A stretch of DNA of 64,000 nucleotides from the NCBI GenBank assembly GCA_037447655.1, contig JBBHKE010001847.1, positions 106,918 to 170,917 on the forward strand, read 5' to 3'. The stretch is from Zygnema cylindricum. Taxonomy: Eukaryota; Streptophyta; Zygnematophyceae; Zygnematales; Zygnemataceae. A model generated the notes under the pieces. That model was given only the letters and a program-made list of their open reading frames with translations, made no database searches and had not been told where the DNA came from. A program made the translations under genes and the position numbers. Positions 34,666-48,147 of this stretch are shown piece after piece (positions within the stretch are counted from its first letter, which is position 1; the number at the start of each line of letters is the position of its first letter).

Positions 34666-37434
34666 AAGAGCTTGTCGGTCTCGGTTTTCTTTCTTCTTTT
34701 CATTTTTATATTTTTATTGTTTTCTCTTTTTTTCCCTTTTTTCTTTTTTCCTTTCTACTTTTTTTTTTCCTTTGTTTGAATTTTTTTAGGGTTGGTTGTC
34801 TTTAGTTGTGTTGAAATTAGAGAACTGATTTGATTAAAAACATTACTTTTTGGTAAAATAGGTTTTAAAGGAATGTGTTTCCTTCAATTGTTTGACTTTA
34901 TCTTTTTCCTTATTTGGTTTTTTGGAGAACTAAAGAATCCATGTTTTTTCTTATCGGGTAATTGGTTACTTTTTATATTAAAGTGTATTTGTTTGATGAT
35001 GTCCTCTTTTTTTTGTCCTTTGCTCAAAAAATTTACTTGTTTTCCTTGTTCTTTTTTCCGTTTTATTTTTTCTTCCTTTTCTTTTTTTTATGTTTGGTCC
35101 ATTACAATAACTTCTTGAAGGTCCGCCTTTTATACCAGCTATGGGGCATATACTACCTTTGGAAAGGGAAAGGGAAACGTTTTTTTAAAGTCCTCTGGAA
35201 CCGAAAGAAAATAAGGTCTGGTTTACTTTTAGGGCTGAGGACTTAAGATCGAGTCCACATAAGGTACAAAAAAACTAAAAATACAAAAAACTGGGGTCGA
35301 ATGTGCGTATATTACAAAGAAATGAGGGGGTATTTTTGGAACTGTGTGTAAGTTATTATGCCACGAAAAAACAGATTTGGAGAACTGTCACTCTTCCATA
35401 AAGGAAAGACTTGTTGGCTCAGCCATTAGTTGCATTGAGGTTTGAAGTCTCTGGGTTTATTGTTCTCGAGTTGAGACTCACGGACTTAGTCATTCGCTCA
35501 TCGTTATTGATGTTAATAACACTAATTTGGCCGTGACATTTTTTGTCCAAAAATCACAAAATAGAGTTAGCAATAAGGACGTGGACTACAATCTGCCACG
35601 TCTCCTTGCACTAAATTGGAATTATTAATTCTAATTTCGCATTAACACTAATAAATCTTTAACGCTGATAACGATGAGCGGTGTACTTTTTTTTAGTTGG
35701 CAAAACGGGTACCAACTGTTTACAATATCCAGACCCATCACAAACCCGATTCATTCTTTCATTGGATGCTTTCTGACGTCACACCTGAGGAGCTAAATTA
35801 TTCCAGCATTTTCACTTTGAGTCGCAATATTGTGTAATGTTGCCGTTCCTCGTGCTAGAAAACGATTGTTAAATGTCGTAATAAAACATTTTTGTTACAT
35901 TGTAAGACTTCATTAGAAGCGCGATTAAAAACCCGTAGCACATGAAAACAAAAACAAAAAAAAGACAGAAAACAATCTTTTGCGTACAATGAGGAGACTA
36001 CTTTTAATAGGCGTGGACACTCCAAAACCGCTAGGAATACTATTGCGTCTAACATCACAGGTGCCGCTAATGTTTTTACCTGTTTTGCGTACGGCAAAAT
36101 CTGCCGACAAGTACTCTATTTCGTGGTCCATTAAAAAAGACGAACTACAAGTCTTAATTAGCGACCGTTTCAACTTCACCTATCCGCCATTCTGGTTTCC
36201 CTCCGTCGAATATATACGTAGGTCCGTACAAACTAGATTAGCCGTGTTTTTGTACAATGGAGCCTAATTGGGCCACTCAAAATCACTCCAACCAAGGAAA
36301 ATACAGTGTCCCTACACTATTTAAGGAGGTGTTAAAATAGTGTACTGTACAAAATTTGCCATTTCGTACGTTAAATGCTTGTTAATTTGTACAAAAATAC
36401 ATAAACGTGTCAGATAATGACGTCGACACCAGAATGTGACAGGCGTCGACACGAAAAAGCGCATCATATTTGATTCGTATTCTATAGAAGGAAATCGCGC
36501 GAACCTATTCTCACGTGTTCAATTTTCAAACGTCGACTACGTAAAAAAAATACTAAAACGGATTAACGGGTATGCTATGAGAATGTGTATATACCAAATA
36601 GATAAAGTGTGAATCACGCTATTTAATGTTAACTTTTTGTTGCTTTTAGGACATTGACCACTGAAAAGCATTAGTGACATGATCTTTTTCTCTTCGCGAA
36701 TACTGTAGTTTCCAAATACGAATGGGCGATTCGGTTTTTTGTCCTGTAGTGGGCTCTTAGCGAGCAGTAGGAACATTGATTGGGTCCCCATATTCCGTAT
36801 ATTTCATGATAGTGTACGAATATGTATTCCGTACGCCCTGTGGCCGAAGAGCAGGGACATTGGAGGCTTTCCTATGGGTCCTGCGTAGCCAGCCAGCTGG
36901 ACTACCAGCTACTACTTTATCCATTCGTGAATGTTTGGCAAACGACATAATTTCTTGTCGTGCTGTCGCGTACTTCCCGTGAAGCTGGGTGTACGGTGTA
37001 ATACCCGTGTATCGCTTTTAGGGTTAATCCTAATAGCGATGCACGGTGTAGCGCCGCGTGTCCGATCCAGACTTCGCAAGCTGCGAAGACCGGTCAACGA
37101 AGTCGTTGACTGATTTGGTACCTATGCATAAACCTCCTACAGGTAACAAACGCATAAAACGCACCCATGAAACGCTAAAAGTATAACGAATATGCGGATG
37201 GAACAAAACCAGTGTTTATAAAATGCGGAGACCGAATTTGACTTTGATAACAAAATAAAAAACAGAAAAGCATTTAATCATAAATACTCTAGTACTACAA
37301 CTTAGGGTGAAGTTCCATCATACGTTTCTGTAATTGTACGGCAAACTCTACAGACCGGGTCGATTGAGTCGATGTACCATCACGTAGAGTCTGTAAGCCA
37401 CGTGTTCTAAATTGACTGGCGCCACGCAAGCTAA
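34666..37434. other. Region downstream of nicastrin, no gene recognised
   Basis: 34680-35110 is T-rich and probably holds the nicastrin 3' UTR. The longest frame (35980-36267, 95 codons, plus) has no recognisable domain. GTAC-rich stretches around 36300 and 36780-37110 look like unclassified repeats. Confidence 0.4.
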
Positions 37435-40400
37435 GGCCGTGGCCCCATGTAGTTGTAACTTAGCGTACTTACTTTGTATTTTAGCGCGGATCCGGCGGAC
37501 CCGGATTTCAAGTGTCTCTATGTATTCTCTCGAAATTGGGAACTTAAGTTTGTGACGATTGTATACGTCGACAACGCCCGTGACGGCTGTCAACGTGTAC
37601 ATATCTGTTTTGTCGCACCGTATTTTTCGAAACTTTTCGAAGCGTCGCACAAATGCATCGTAATTTTTGAAACGATTTGGTTTGTCTCGCGTCTTCTTGT
37701 GACATCGTAGACGTAGAGTTTTTACAGCCATGGGCATGCCATTGCGTTTGCCTCTCGTGTTCGGCCGCCATGAATGGAAAAATAATTCTTTACGCCCTTG
37801 CAATTTTTTTTTTCTTCGCGCGTTTTTTGTAATCTTCCCAACGTCACTTGGCTCTCGCACGTGCGGTCACCTGAGCACTGTGCGACCCTCCCCTGCTGCC
37901 GCCAAAGTTGTGTCGCTGGTGCTTTCCCCATCACCACAATTGTAAAGGGCGAGTCTTCTGTTTTTTTGTTCAACTGTCGAAATTCACGCATCTATGAATC
38001 TGAATATCTGCATATGTGCATATGATATATACATACATATGGATCTTCAGTTCTCTGTGGATGCTCTGTTACTATTTTTTTTTTTTTATTTCCACCTTTT
38101 CATATATTCGGTTATAGGTGATTATACTTAATATATTAGTCTGAAACCTGCCACAAAACTCCAAAAATTGCCAATAAGCTCACAAACTCACATTTATTTG
38201 GACATTTGGAACTTCTTCAAGATTTTTTTTTTTCATAAACTCTTGCAAATCTAGGCAAAACGGACCAGTAATTGTGCTAATAGATTTAAACCTGACTTTG
38301 TTTAAAATGCCAAACTCTCACACTTAATCTCTATGTCAGTTCCGGTTTAATATCTAACCCTAAATTGGGAGGGGACATGATAGGTGTAAAAATCTCTGAA
38401 GTAACTAGTTGCAATATACTAATTAGTTGTATTAACTAGTTGCAATTTACTAATTAGTTGTATTTAGCTGAAAATAACATCTACTCTACATTATGTATTT
38501 CGGGAATACAGACTACATTACAGCTTCCTCTCCATCCCCTCCTCTCCCCGCCTCTTCCCGACCCCCCCCCCTCCCTCGCTCCCCGCTTACGCTCCATCTC
38601 CCTCCTCTCCCTCCTCCTCCTCCTTCCTCCCCCCTCCGCTCTGTCTTTCTCTGTTGACTCTGCACCTGCACTTTTCTTAGAATTTTGAGAATGTGACTGG
38701 TTTTTTTTTTGTATTTATTACCCCTTCTTCCATAATTTCGAAACTGCTTTTTTTTTGTTTGCTTTTAATTGAAAACCCACATTAAATTGGGTGATTTGCA
38801 GTTTTTGTTATGTCCCATTATGAAGACGGCCGTACACAGTATTTAATGTGGAAGTAGGAGAGAAGCAGATACCATTGTCAGACAGTGTGCTCAACATTTA
38901 GTGGGATGTGTGAGAGGGGCAAATGAGGAATACACGGCAATTACCGTGGATGCATGAGAGGAGCAAAACACATTGGCGTGGATATAATGGAGTGTCAAGA
39001 AACATTATCGTATTTAGTGAGGATAATCAAGAGGGGCAAATTAAATGGTCGGACAGAGCACACAGTATTCTGTCAGAAGCAAATGACATTGTCAATGGTC
39101 ACAGAATTTATTGCAGTTGTGAGATGGTCAGATAACATCATCAGAGAGTGTGCACAACATTTAGTGTACAAGTATTACAAGGGCAAAAAACCGTTATAAG
39201 ACAAGTGCACATTATTTAATGTGGATGTTTAAAAATGGCAAAAAACATTGTATTACAAATGCAAAGTATTTAGAGTGGATGTATGGGTGGGGCAAATAAT
39301 AAGTTAATAATAGTAGATAATTTGGACTTCACATGAGCGAGCTTCAAAAAACAATTCATGTCTCTGATGTTTAAGATTATTTTTTCAACTTACGCAAAGT
39401 CATTTTTTAGGGTATGACATTGAAAATATGCAGACAATCGAGCTGAAAAAATAAACAGAAGGATTTTTTAGTAATCAATAAACAATCACAAATTTTAAAA
39501 GAAAATTACAAAACCTCGAATTTAAATACAAGCGTAAAGGTCAACAAGGACATCCTAAAAAAAATGTGAGCAGTTGAAAACATGAACTTGAAATGGGATC
39601 TTTAAAAAATAAGAAAAATAAAGAAGAAAAATAAAAGAACCGGTTTTCATAAGAAAAGTATCAACACAAGGAGAACAACCATCTTAAAGTTATCGTCCAC
39701 AACGACATAAACAAAAGCAAATTTCAATCGTTTTTATTACTATTTTATTGTTATTATGTATCAAGTTAAAATCTTTGAAATAAACATGCTTAACTTAATT
39801 ATCAACACAAAGAAAAATCCGAAACGAAGACAAAAATGAATATTAAGCTAAACATTACTTCACTATCTTTGTTTTAATAAACCACACCGAATCACATTAA
39901 TGTAATAACCTAGCATTTTCGAGTTAAAAAAACTCATCTTGTATGGGTGAGGGAAGGAGGATGGAGTATCACTACAGCCTAGTTTTTTAGGGTTTCCAAG
40001 ATCCGTATGGGTGAGAGAGATCGATATCAGCCCAGCTTCGGCTTATTCTATACCTCGGTCAAACAGAAACTACACATTAAAATAAAAATCTCTTATTTTC
40101 TTTTCTATTTTTCTTCTAAACATCTTCTAAAATATTTTTTAAACTCTCTGCTAAAACCTCTTTTAAACTCTCTTTGAACTCTGATTATAAGCAATTCTGT
40201 AAATAAATCACATCGCGCAGAAGCTAACACAATAGGCATAAACTGAGCCTCCATTTATGATTTACATTGCAGTTTCATTTCAGATTCAAAACTAAAAAAA
40301 GAAGTTAATATAAAAAGTTTTCAACAAAGAAAAATATCCTAACTCTTTCAGACAAAGCGTAAGAACTTCTCGGCCTCAGCTTTTTCCTTAGCTAAAAAAG

Positions 40401-41163
40401 AGCAAGCAACAAAGATTTTCTATTTTTTCTTTAAGGAAGAAAGAAGAAGAATGTTTTATTTTCCATTAAAATATATAAACAATGTTAAGGCCATATTACG
40501 AGTCTCACAATAAAACGTTAATTAGGGGAAAGTGTTGTATCAATGATTTTCCCGCGAAGACTAATTTTTAATGTGAAGAATGATTTTTTGAACCTTCCGC
40601 GGTAGATAAAAACGTCGCTTTTAATATTTTCTCCCGCTCCCTCCTCCTGCCCTTAAAGCTAACTTGTAGCAGAATGCGAAATGGTGTCGTTTGAAGGGGT
40701 GGATGGGACAAAAGGTGACAGTGGCTGTGAGGGCGAGTAGAAGTGGCGCCTTGGCAGATTTTTCACCTTTCTGTCAAAGGGCACTGCAGCTTCGAGACCC
40801 CCTGCAAAAAAAATCCGTACAAGGTGCATGCGGACAAAAACCAACAACCCTGTACTTTTTTTTTCATCAAATATTTTTGAAAACTTTTCACACGTGGGAG
40901 TATGTTTTCCTATTGGTGTAAAACGGTTTTACTTAGCGTAAAACATATTGCCGATATTGTTTATGAAAATTTTGAAGATGACGTGACAGTGGGTCGAAAA
41001 AACGCAAGACGACAAATTTTCGTACACACTAAGTTCGAGAATGACGCAAATTGTACGTTACAAATTTGCGATTTCTTCGTACGGTCGCAACTTAGGCAGT
41101 ACGGCGCTAAGTTAGAAGGAAAACGACAAAAAAACCCGATTTTAGCCACATGGGGCCGCAGCC
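37435..41163. mobile_element. Family A element, long copy A3 (3.7 kb)
   Basis: Left end GGCCGTGGCCCCATGTAG; the right end read on the opposite strand is GGCTGCGGCCCCATGTGG. Both sides are flanked by TAA (37432-37434 and 41164-41166), a perfect TWA target duplication of PIF/Harbinger type. Family blocks occupy 37435 to about 37830 and about 40610-41163. The 2.8 kb middle has no transposase frame and includes CT-rich (38528-38645) and minisatellite (38815-39305) DNA, so it is either a captured filler or a later insertion. Confidence 0.75.
38815..39305. repeat. Degenerate minisatellite, period about 65-75 bp
   Basis: Repeating words CACA-TATTTA-TGTGGATGTATG, GAG-GGGCAAA and CATTGT-A-AC occur about seven times. 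Unit length varies. Confidence 0.65.
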
Positions 41164-42433
41164 TAAGATACGATATTGAATATCTTTCAGAATTTTAGCA
41201 CCGACAAACTTAACTTCAAATCTTGACTTGCGTACCATGTGCCTGCGTAAGAAGTAATCATACGACAAAACTTTTAAACTTTTTGCAAACGCCAATCTGT
41301 ACGCCGGCTCATTTTTTAGGATTTCGGTTTTCAAAAATAATGAAAGTTCTTTGGGAGAAATAGTGTGACGAACAATAGTTACCTGAAATAGCGTGACGAG
41401 GGAATGTTACGAAATTTCGTTCTAAATTTCGGTTGTATTTTGGAAAGCTCGTGTAATGTGTAAATCTTAAGATTTTTCGTTGGTTTTCCATCATGACACG
41501 TAGCTTAATCGTTCAGCGTGTCACGACAATTTTTCTTCTCTATCTGCCAACCCACCTCATCAAGGTGGGTTGACAGTTACAGAAAAAAATGAAGCGAAGT
41601 CCTCGCTGATGAACATCCGACGGCCAGTATTACCTCCAAGACCTTCGGAGAGTATCGGCAAGATTCTTTGAAATGTTGTTTTTCGTATAAAAACAAAATA
41701 GGCGGTACGATTTGGTACAAAGGGTCGCGGATTTCTGTAAACAATGCCACATTTCACCTGATGGAACGTCACCCTTAATCAAACTTAACTCATTTTTTTT
41801 GTAAATTAATGATGTTATTGTTAAATCAACGTTAGTTATTCTATTTGGACTGATTTTAAATGGTGTAATGTATGAAATGTGACAGTCCATATTAAAACTG
41901 CTTATTATTTTGTACAAACGTACGAAATAAGTGTCAAATAAAAGAGTCAACAAGAAAACTGAGTGCTTCTCCACAAAAAAAACGCACTCAAATTTGATTC
42001 CCCGTCATATAAAAGAGAAAAATTGTGTGAACTTGTTCTCACATGTTCAAGCGTCGAACATGTGAACACAAACTATCATGGCTACAATACAAGCATGTCT
42101 ATAAAAATTAATGTTAGGTGTCTAAAATAAGGTTACTTTTTGTTGGCGTTAACCCAAAATATAGTTAACAACATTTGTTGTTTCTTTACATTTATAATTT
42201 TTTAACTCTCATAGCCGTTCATTTTGTACTTTCAACCTTCTTTTTAATATTTCTCCTATATTTTGTCAGGACATTTTATCCATACACGAAATAATACAAA
42301 AAACTATACAAAATAACGCATTTCCGTAAAAAAACCAAAATTCGTATAGGTGGTAGTTGTATGACACACCTCAACAAGCATCTTATCGTTATCATCGTAC
42401 AAAGTGCATGAAGAAGAAAACGTTACGACTAAA
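41164..42433. other. Non-coding gap with a small hairpin
   Basis: No gene recognised. A short inverted repeat, TGCCAACCCACCT / AAGGTGGGTTGACA, at 41545-41575 could form a 13 bp stem with a tiny loop. Confidence 0.5.
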
Positions 42434-42467
42434 GGTACGGCCTCATATGGTAAAGTAGGGTTTTATT

Positions 42468-43476
42468 TGCAATTATGTGTCCCCATTGGACTACAAAATT
42501 TAGGAAGCCTCTAGATAATTTTTGGCTAACCCTTCTTCAGCTAGGATCACAAATACCCATGTAGGCAAACAAGCAATGTGACTGCACCCCTGTGCAGTCT
42601 AGACTCCCCTGAGTCCGCAGGAAAAGAAATCACTAAAAACGCCCAACCAGGCAATTAGTAATCAAATGGCAAAGAAGCCAAAATATATACAAGCTTTGTG
42701 GGAGAGAGGCGGCTACCTCATAAATCTCCTAAGTCCTAAACCCCTCTCACAACCCTTATCTACTGATGTACGGACCAACCAGAGAACAATAAAGTACAAA
42801 AAGGTACTATGGCCGGTGTACTTTCTGTACAGTCTGTGTACAACGCGGCCATTTAGTGGACGCCTGTCTCCCCCGAACTCGCCCTCATGCTCTCCGAGAT
42901 TCCTGCTACCCAATGTTATCTTGCCACGTGGCTCCATGTTATGTCACGCACGAAAACCGCCAAAGCGACCATTCCGGGATCTCGGCGATGATACATGCCG
43001 TCGGATCCAAATCGGCTTTGAATGCTAGCCGTTGAAAATCAATGTCCGATAATTTTTTTCCTTGCGGTTTCACTTTCCCACTATATTTCATTTTGTATTT
43101 ATGTTATTTTTCCGTCATTCCGTTAATCGGATTAGTGAATTGTGACACATTTAAATACTAATCATACCCCATGTACTCTAACAGACTTCAACGACACACT
43201 AGCTAAGGCTGACGGCTATGCCTCGCTTTGCTGGTTGGAGGTTCGAGACCTGCCAGACTCAACCTTTATGTTAGAAGTGACTTATGTCACTTCTTTTGAC
43301 CTGCTTAAAGAGCCAAGGCAGCCATGGCTCCACCACCCTCTATTTCCTTCAATGACTACAACAAGTATGGGGGATTTTGGGAAGAGGTGGGGGCAGATTG
43401 CCTACGCTTTTTCTTTTCTATTTTCACTTAAGCTATTCAGATTTAGAAAATACTTTGTAAATCTAATAATTCAACA
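42468..43476 (-). repeat. 3' LTR of outer copia element (1009 bp)
   Basis: Matches 47804-48147 plus 54540-55195 in order. It is bounded by TG...CA and followed by the polypurine tract. Confidence 0.9.
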
Positions 43477-43493
43477 CTCCCCTTATTTTCTAG
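43477..43493 (-). other. Polypurine tract of outer copia
   Basis: Read on the minus strand it is CTAGAAAATAAGGGGAG, directly against the 3' LTR, where plus-strand priming occurs. Confidence 0.75.
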
Positions 43494-43496
43494 TCT

Positions 43497-46400
43497 AATT
43501 TTAACTTTAATTTTAGTCCACACTTCTCTCTACAATATTTTAATTTGGGTGAGGGCACAAGTTTGGTCATCATATCAGCAATCATTTCTCCATCTGGTTT
43601 ATACAGAAGATTCACAATATTGTTTTCGACCTTTTCCCTCACAAAACCTAGCCTTATGTCCATGTGTTTAGCTTTGAAATGATGTTTTGGATTGGCTACA
43701 ATTGCAATTGCAGCCTGATTATCATAGAAGACTTCATGCACCCATTTATTCATGTACCCCAATTCTTGTAGCAAAGACTTTACCCACATCATTTTTTTCA
43801 CAGCAGAACAAGAGGCCATGTACTCAGCCTCCATAGTGGACTGAGCAACCATCTTTTGTTGCTTGCTGCTCCAACAACAAGCACCTTCCCCCACATACAA
43901 TACATACCCAGAAGTGCATCTTCTCTTAGGTGCATCCCTATAACTGGCATCACTCCAAGTGGTGATGTCTGTCTGCTCCCCTCCCAAATGCAACTATAAT
44001 CCCCTTGTACCCACCAGATATCGCATGACTCTCTTTGTTGCCTCCTAGTCTCTCTTTCTAAGATCATTAAGACTCTTATTGATAACTCCAACTGCTGCGG
44101 CTATGTCTGGCCTGGTACAATTCATAAAGTAGATTAGACTTTTTACAACCTGCCTGTAAGGAATAGACTTCATAAGCTGTCTTTCTTTGGGACTCATTTG
44201 ATCATCTAAGATTACCACTCCTTCTCCTACACTCCCATCACTTATTTTCTTCAAGTCCATGGGAGTGGTACAACTGTTTGCCTTTTCCATTCGAAATTCC
44301 TCAAGCATATTCCCTATAGCTTCTTTCTAAGTAAGTTTGATAATCCTTCTTCCCCTATCTCTTTCCATTTGTATTCCCAAAATATATCTCGCCTCTCCTA
44401 GATCTTTTATATCAAACCTGCTTCTAAGATCTTTTCTTAACTTGTTGATCTTTTCCATAGATTTACTTAACACCAGCAAATCATCTACATAAATTGCAAT
44501 GAAAATAACACCATTCTCATCCTCAAACATATAAATAGATTGGTCTGAACTGATACGGATATATCCTACGCAGGTGAGAAACTTATCTAGTTTCTTATTC
44601 CATTGCTTGGGAGCGTGCTTTAGTCTATATAAGGACTTTATAAGTCTGCAGACTTTGCTCTCCTCACCTTCCTCTACAAACCCTTATTGTTGACGCATAA
44701 AGATTTCTTCCTCTAGTTCACCATCGAGGAAGTTGGTCTCAATATCCATCTAGTGTATTTCCATGTCTTCCGCTGCTGCTAGACTAAGGAGAATCTTTAT
44801 TGATGGGAACCGTACCACAAGAGCAAAGGTCTCTTTATAATCCATCGCTTCTTTTTGAGTGAAACTCTTTGCTACCAACAGAGCCTTATTTCTTTCAATG
44901 GTATTATCTAGGTTCACTTTCATTTTAAACACCCTTTTGCACCCGATTAGTTTTCTGTTCGGAGGGCATTCCACTAGTTCCCAAGTATTTGCTTCCATGA
45001 TGGATGCCATCTTTTCATTTATGGCTCTAACCCATCTATCCTTCTCCGGACTTTCCATTGCCTCTGTGTATGACTGGGGCTCATCAAGGTGAGACAACTT
45101 AGTTACCTTGTGAGCGGCTTGTCTTTCTTGCAGCCTTTTGCTGCTCGTTCGTCCTCTTTCAAAGTCCGAAGCTGGGATGGAGGGAAGACTCGGGTTCCTC
45201 TTCACTGTCTCATCGGCTCTCCTATCGATTGAAGCCGGTTCCATCTCCTCCTCTTCTATCTCCTCGAAGTGTGTAGGGATATGGATAGATTCCAGTTTAT
45301 CTCCTTCATAGTGGATCTCCCTTGAATCTGCAATCACCTTTTCACTCATGTCTCTTCTAGGAAGTTCCGAGTCTTCCTCACCCTCGGACTCAAAGCTGAT
45401 TTTTATCTTCTTGGTGTATTGGAAAGGGTCAAATGACTTCCGTTCATCCATGACAACTAAATGCTTTACAAAAATGATATCTTGTTTAGCTAAGTCATAG
45501 ACTCCATATCCCTTGACATCCTCGTCATATCCCACAAAATATCCCGGTTTCCCTTTAGCATATAATTTCCAGTTTTTCCTATCTGTGTTAAAACTGTAAA
45601 CTTGACTACCAAATACTTTCAGGTGAGAAATATTTGGTTTCCTTCCAACCCATCTCTCATAAGGTGTCATTCCTTTCACAGCTGAGGTAAGGACTTTATT
45701 CTTGATGTAGTAAGCACAGTTCAAGGCCTCAGCCCAAAACCTTTTCCTATCTTTTTGTCGGTCAACATACTACATACACTATCTCCACGCGTCCAGCTCA
45801 ACCTCTGTACTACCCCATTTTTTTCTGGATTATAAGGTACAGTTTTGTGATGCTAAACTCCCTCATCCCTCAGATATTCCTCAAATTGGTTAGAGGTATA
45901 TTCTCCCCGATTTTCACTTGTTATTCTCTTAATAGGGCTTTCCGTGCAACATCTCACTCCAAGCATTATATTCTTTGAAGTAAGTTGGTGCTTCAGACGT
46001 TAGTTTAGAAAGTAGACTCTAGAGTATCTAGACTACTCATCAGTAATTGTCATCATAAACCTCTTACCTCCTACTGGAGCTACTTTTGATGGTCCCCAGA
46101 TACCTGTGTGGACCAGATCTAGTACTTTCTCACCTTTATACGTGGCAGTTTTGGGAAATGGAAGTCTGTGAGCCTTACCTTGGGCACAGCCACTACAATC
46201 ATCCACCATTTATTATCCCCAAACTAAAATCCTTTTACTACACCAAGCTTTTTCATTTCCCTCAGCCTATCAAAGTGCACATGCCCCAACCGCTTATGCC
46301 AAATCATCAAGTTTTGGACGCCAACATAGTAAGCATTCTTCTTTTCATTGCTCAGGTTAAGCCTAAACATTTCTTGGCTACCCTTATCTGCTGTGAAGTA

Positions 46401-47685
46401 GACTTCAACCCTATACTTAGCTGTAAAGACTTTCTTTCTAGTGAAGGTAACAAACTCCTTATCATCTAATACAAAAGTAGAGACATGATGTTTGTTCAGC
46501 TGAGGAATTTAAAGTACATCTGAGAAAGCGAGTATGGAAGTCTTACCCTTTACTAAGACTTTTAGATCTACTGATCTAAGTAGATACGTAGTAACGACTC
46601 TCCCATCCCCGTACTCTATCTCTACAGTGGGGATCTTTCTTATCTCCGTAAAGAGGTGCATGTCACGACACATATGCATCGATGCACCCGAATCGATAAT
46701 TTATCTTAATTGTGGAGGTTCCCGAATGGCTCCGAGAGCACACTTTTGTTTTCGAGGAATCTCCTTCTCCTCCAAATTTTCGTCAAGAATATGCTCTCCA
46801 TCCTCCTCCTCAGAGGACTCATCCTTGTCGGTCTCCCTTTCACTTGTGTGACCACAAGTGCCTTTTCTTTCCCCCAGAAGAACCTCCTCCACGGTTTTCT
46901 TGGAGCCTCAACTCTGAAAGCTTAGTGCAATCAGCTATGAAGTGTCCCGACATTTTGCAGAAATGACAAAGGCCGTTTGGAGCCCTCGGTCCTCCAGTTT
47001 GATCTTTCTCTCCCTTAAAGTTGTCGTACGACTTCCTCGACTCCTTCCCCCACTGGTCCGTTCCTCCTCTCCGAATCTCGATAGTGATCTCTTGCACAAG
47101 TATCATCCGGACCACTGTGTTCCACTTCCACAAACTGTCATCAATTTCTTGCACCCGGTACACTATGTTCTCAAACTCAATAGGCAACTTCATGATGAGG
47201 GTGTTGACTTTCATCTTCATTGTACCGGTCCACCAGGCACTCTCCATCTCCATATACAAACAAGAGAGGTCATTACAATAGTCTAGCATTTTCCCTCTTT
47301 TTTAAGTATAATCTCCTAACCGTTGCTTGGCCAAATGGAGCACTTCAATGGTACCGGCGCTATAGATCTCCACTGAGGTCTCCCAAAACTCCTCGGCCTT
47401 GAAAATGTGGAGATGAGAGGTTGCCAAAGCTTGAGTAAGATGTCTCAGAATGAAGTGCATGGATGTCATGTTTGTGTATTCCCACATTTCAATATCGTTT
47501 TCTTCGGACTTCACGACCGCGGCTTCGGATACCATGGTGATAGGAGTAAGAGGTGTCTCTTTCCCTTTCCCCTTTTTGCACACACTACTTGCCCCGTTGG
47601 CTGCCTCCTCCGTTAGAGCAGATACTCCCGCAGAAAACCTCACTCCACTAAACCCAGGTGGAATTCCCTGAGATGGACTTTTCAC
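43497..47685 (-). pseudogene. Gag-pol of outer copia, broken
   Basis: In minus-strand order: gag (47685 to about 46920) with zinc knuckle CHFCKMSGHFIADC; a protease region near 46700; integrase from about 46300; the integrase end and linker (45724-45000); reverse transcriptase (about 44950-44050) with the catalytic AIYVDDLL; RNase H (43993-43497) with CCWSSKQQ and the closing DNQAAIA and MDIRLGFVREK. Breaks include in-frame stops at 44746-44748, 44327-44329 (TAG) and 43995-43997, and frame changes in the integrase part. It cannot produce an intact polyprotein. Confidence 0.88.
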
Positions 47686-47790
47686 TTGTCCACTGACGAT
47701 ACCCCAGTATCATTTTTCACACAAAGCCCCTACCATCATGGCTTCCCAATAAATGAAACCATATCCGTTGAAAATAGACACCCTAGAGGG

Positions 47791-47803
47791 TGGGCCCATA
47801 ACC
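47791..47803 (-). other. Primer binding site of outer copia, initiator tRNA-Met anticodon region
   Basis: Directly inside the 5' LTR the minus strand reads GGTTATGGGCCCACC. This is complementary to the anticodon stem-loop of plant initiator tRNA-Met (GGUGGGCCCAUAACC), not to its 3' end. It is the half-tRNA priming pattern known from Drosophila copia and Volvox Osser. Confidence 0.7.
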
Positions 47804-48147
47804 TGCAATTATGTGTCCCCCATTGGACTACAAAATTTAGGAAGCCTTCTTCAGCTAGGATCACAGATACTCGAGTAGGCAATCAAGCAATCTGATTGCA
47901 CCCGTGTGCAGTCTCACCTCCCCTGTGTCCGCGGCAAAAGAAATCACTGAAAAGGCCGAACCAGGCGATTAGTAATCAAGTGGCAAATAAGCCAAAATAT
48001 ATACAAGGTATGTGGGAGAGAGGCGGCTACCTCCTAAATATCCTAAGTCCTAAACCCCTCTCACAACCCCTATCTACTGATGTACGAACGAATCAAAGAA
48101 CAGTAAAGTATAAAAAGGTATTGTGGTCGGTGTACTTTTTGTACGGT
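47804..48147 (-). repeat. 5' LTR of outer copia, part 1
   Basis: Continues at 54540-55195 after the nested element. The last five bases (acggt) are the nested element's target duplication. Confidence 0.9.

Noticed and set aside
35980-36267. 95-codon plus-strand frame
   Set aside because: No domain, no splice context and repeat-like surroundings; not supported as a gene.
43230-43262. tRNA B-box-like GGTTCGAGACC
   Set aside because: No A box or cloverleaf; it lies inside an LTR and recurs in its partner at about 54955.
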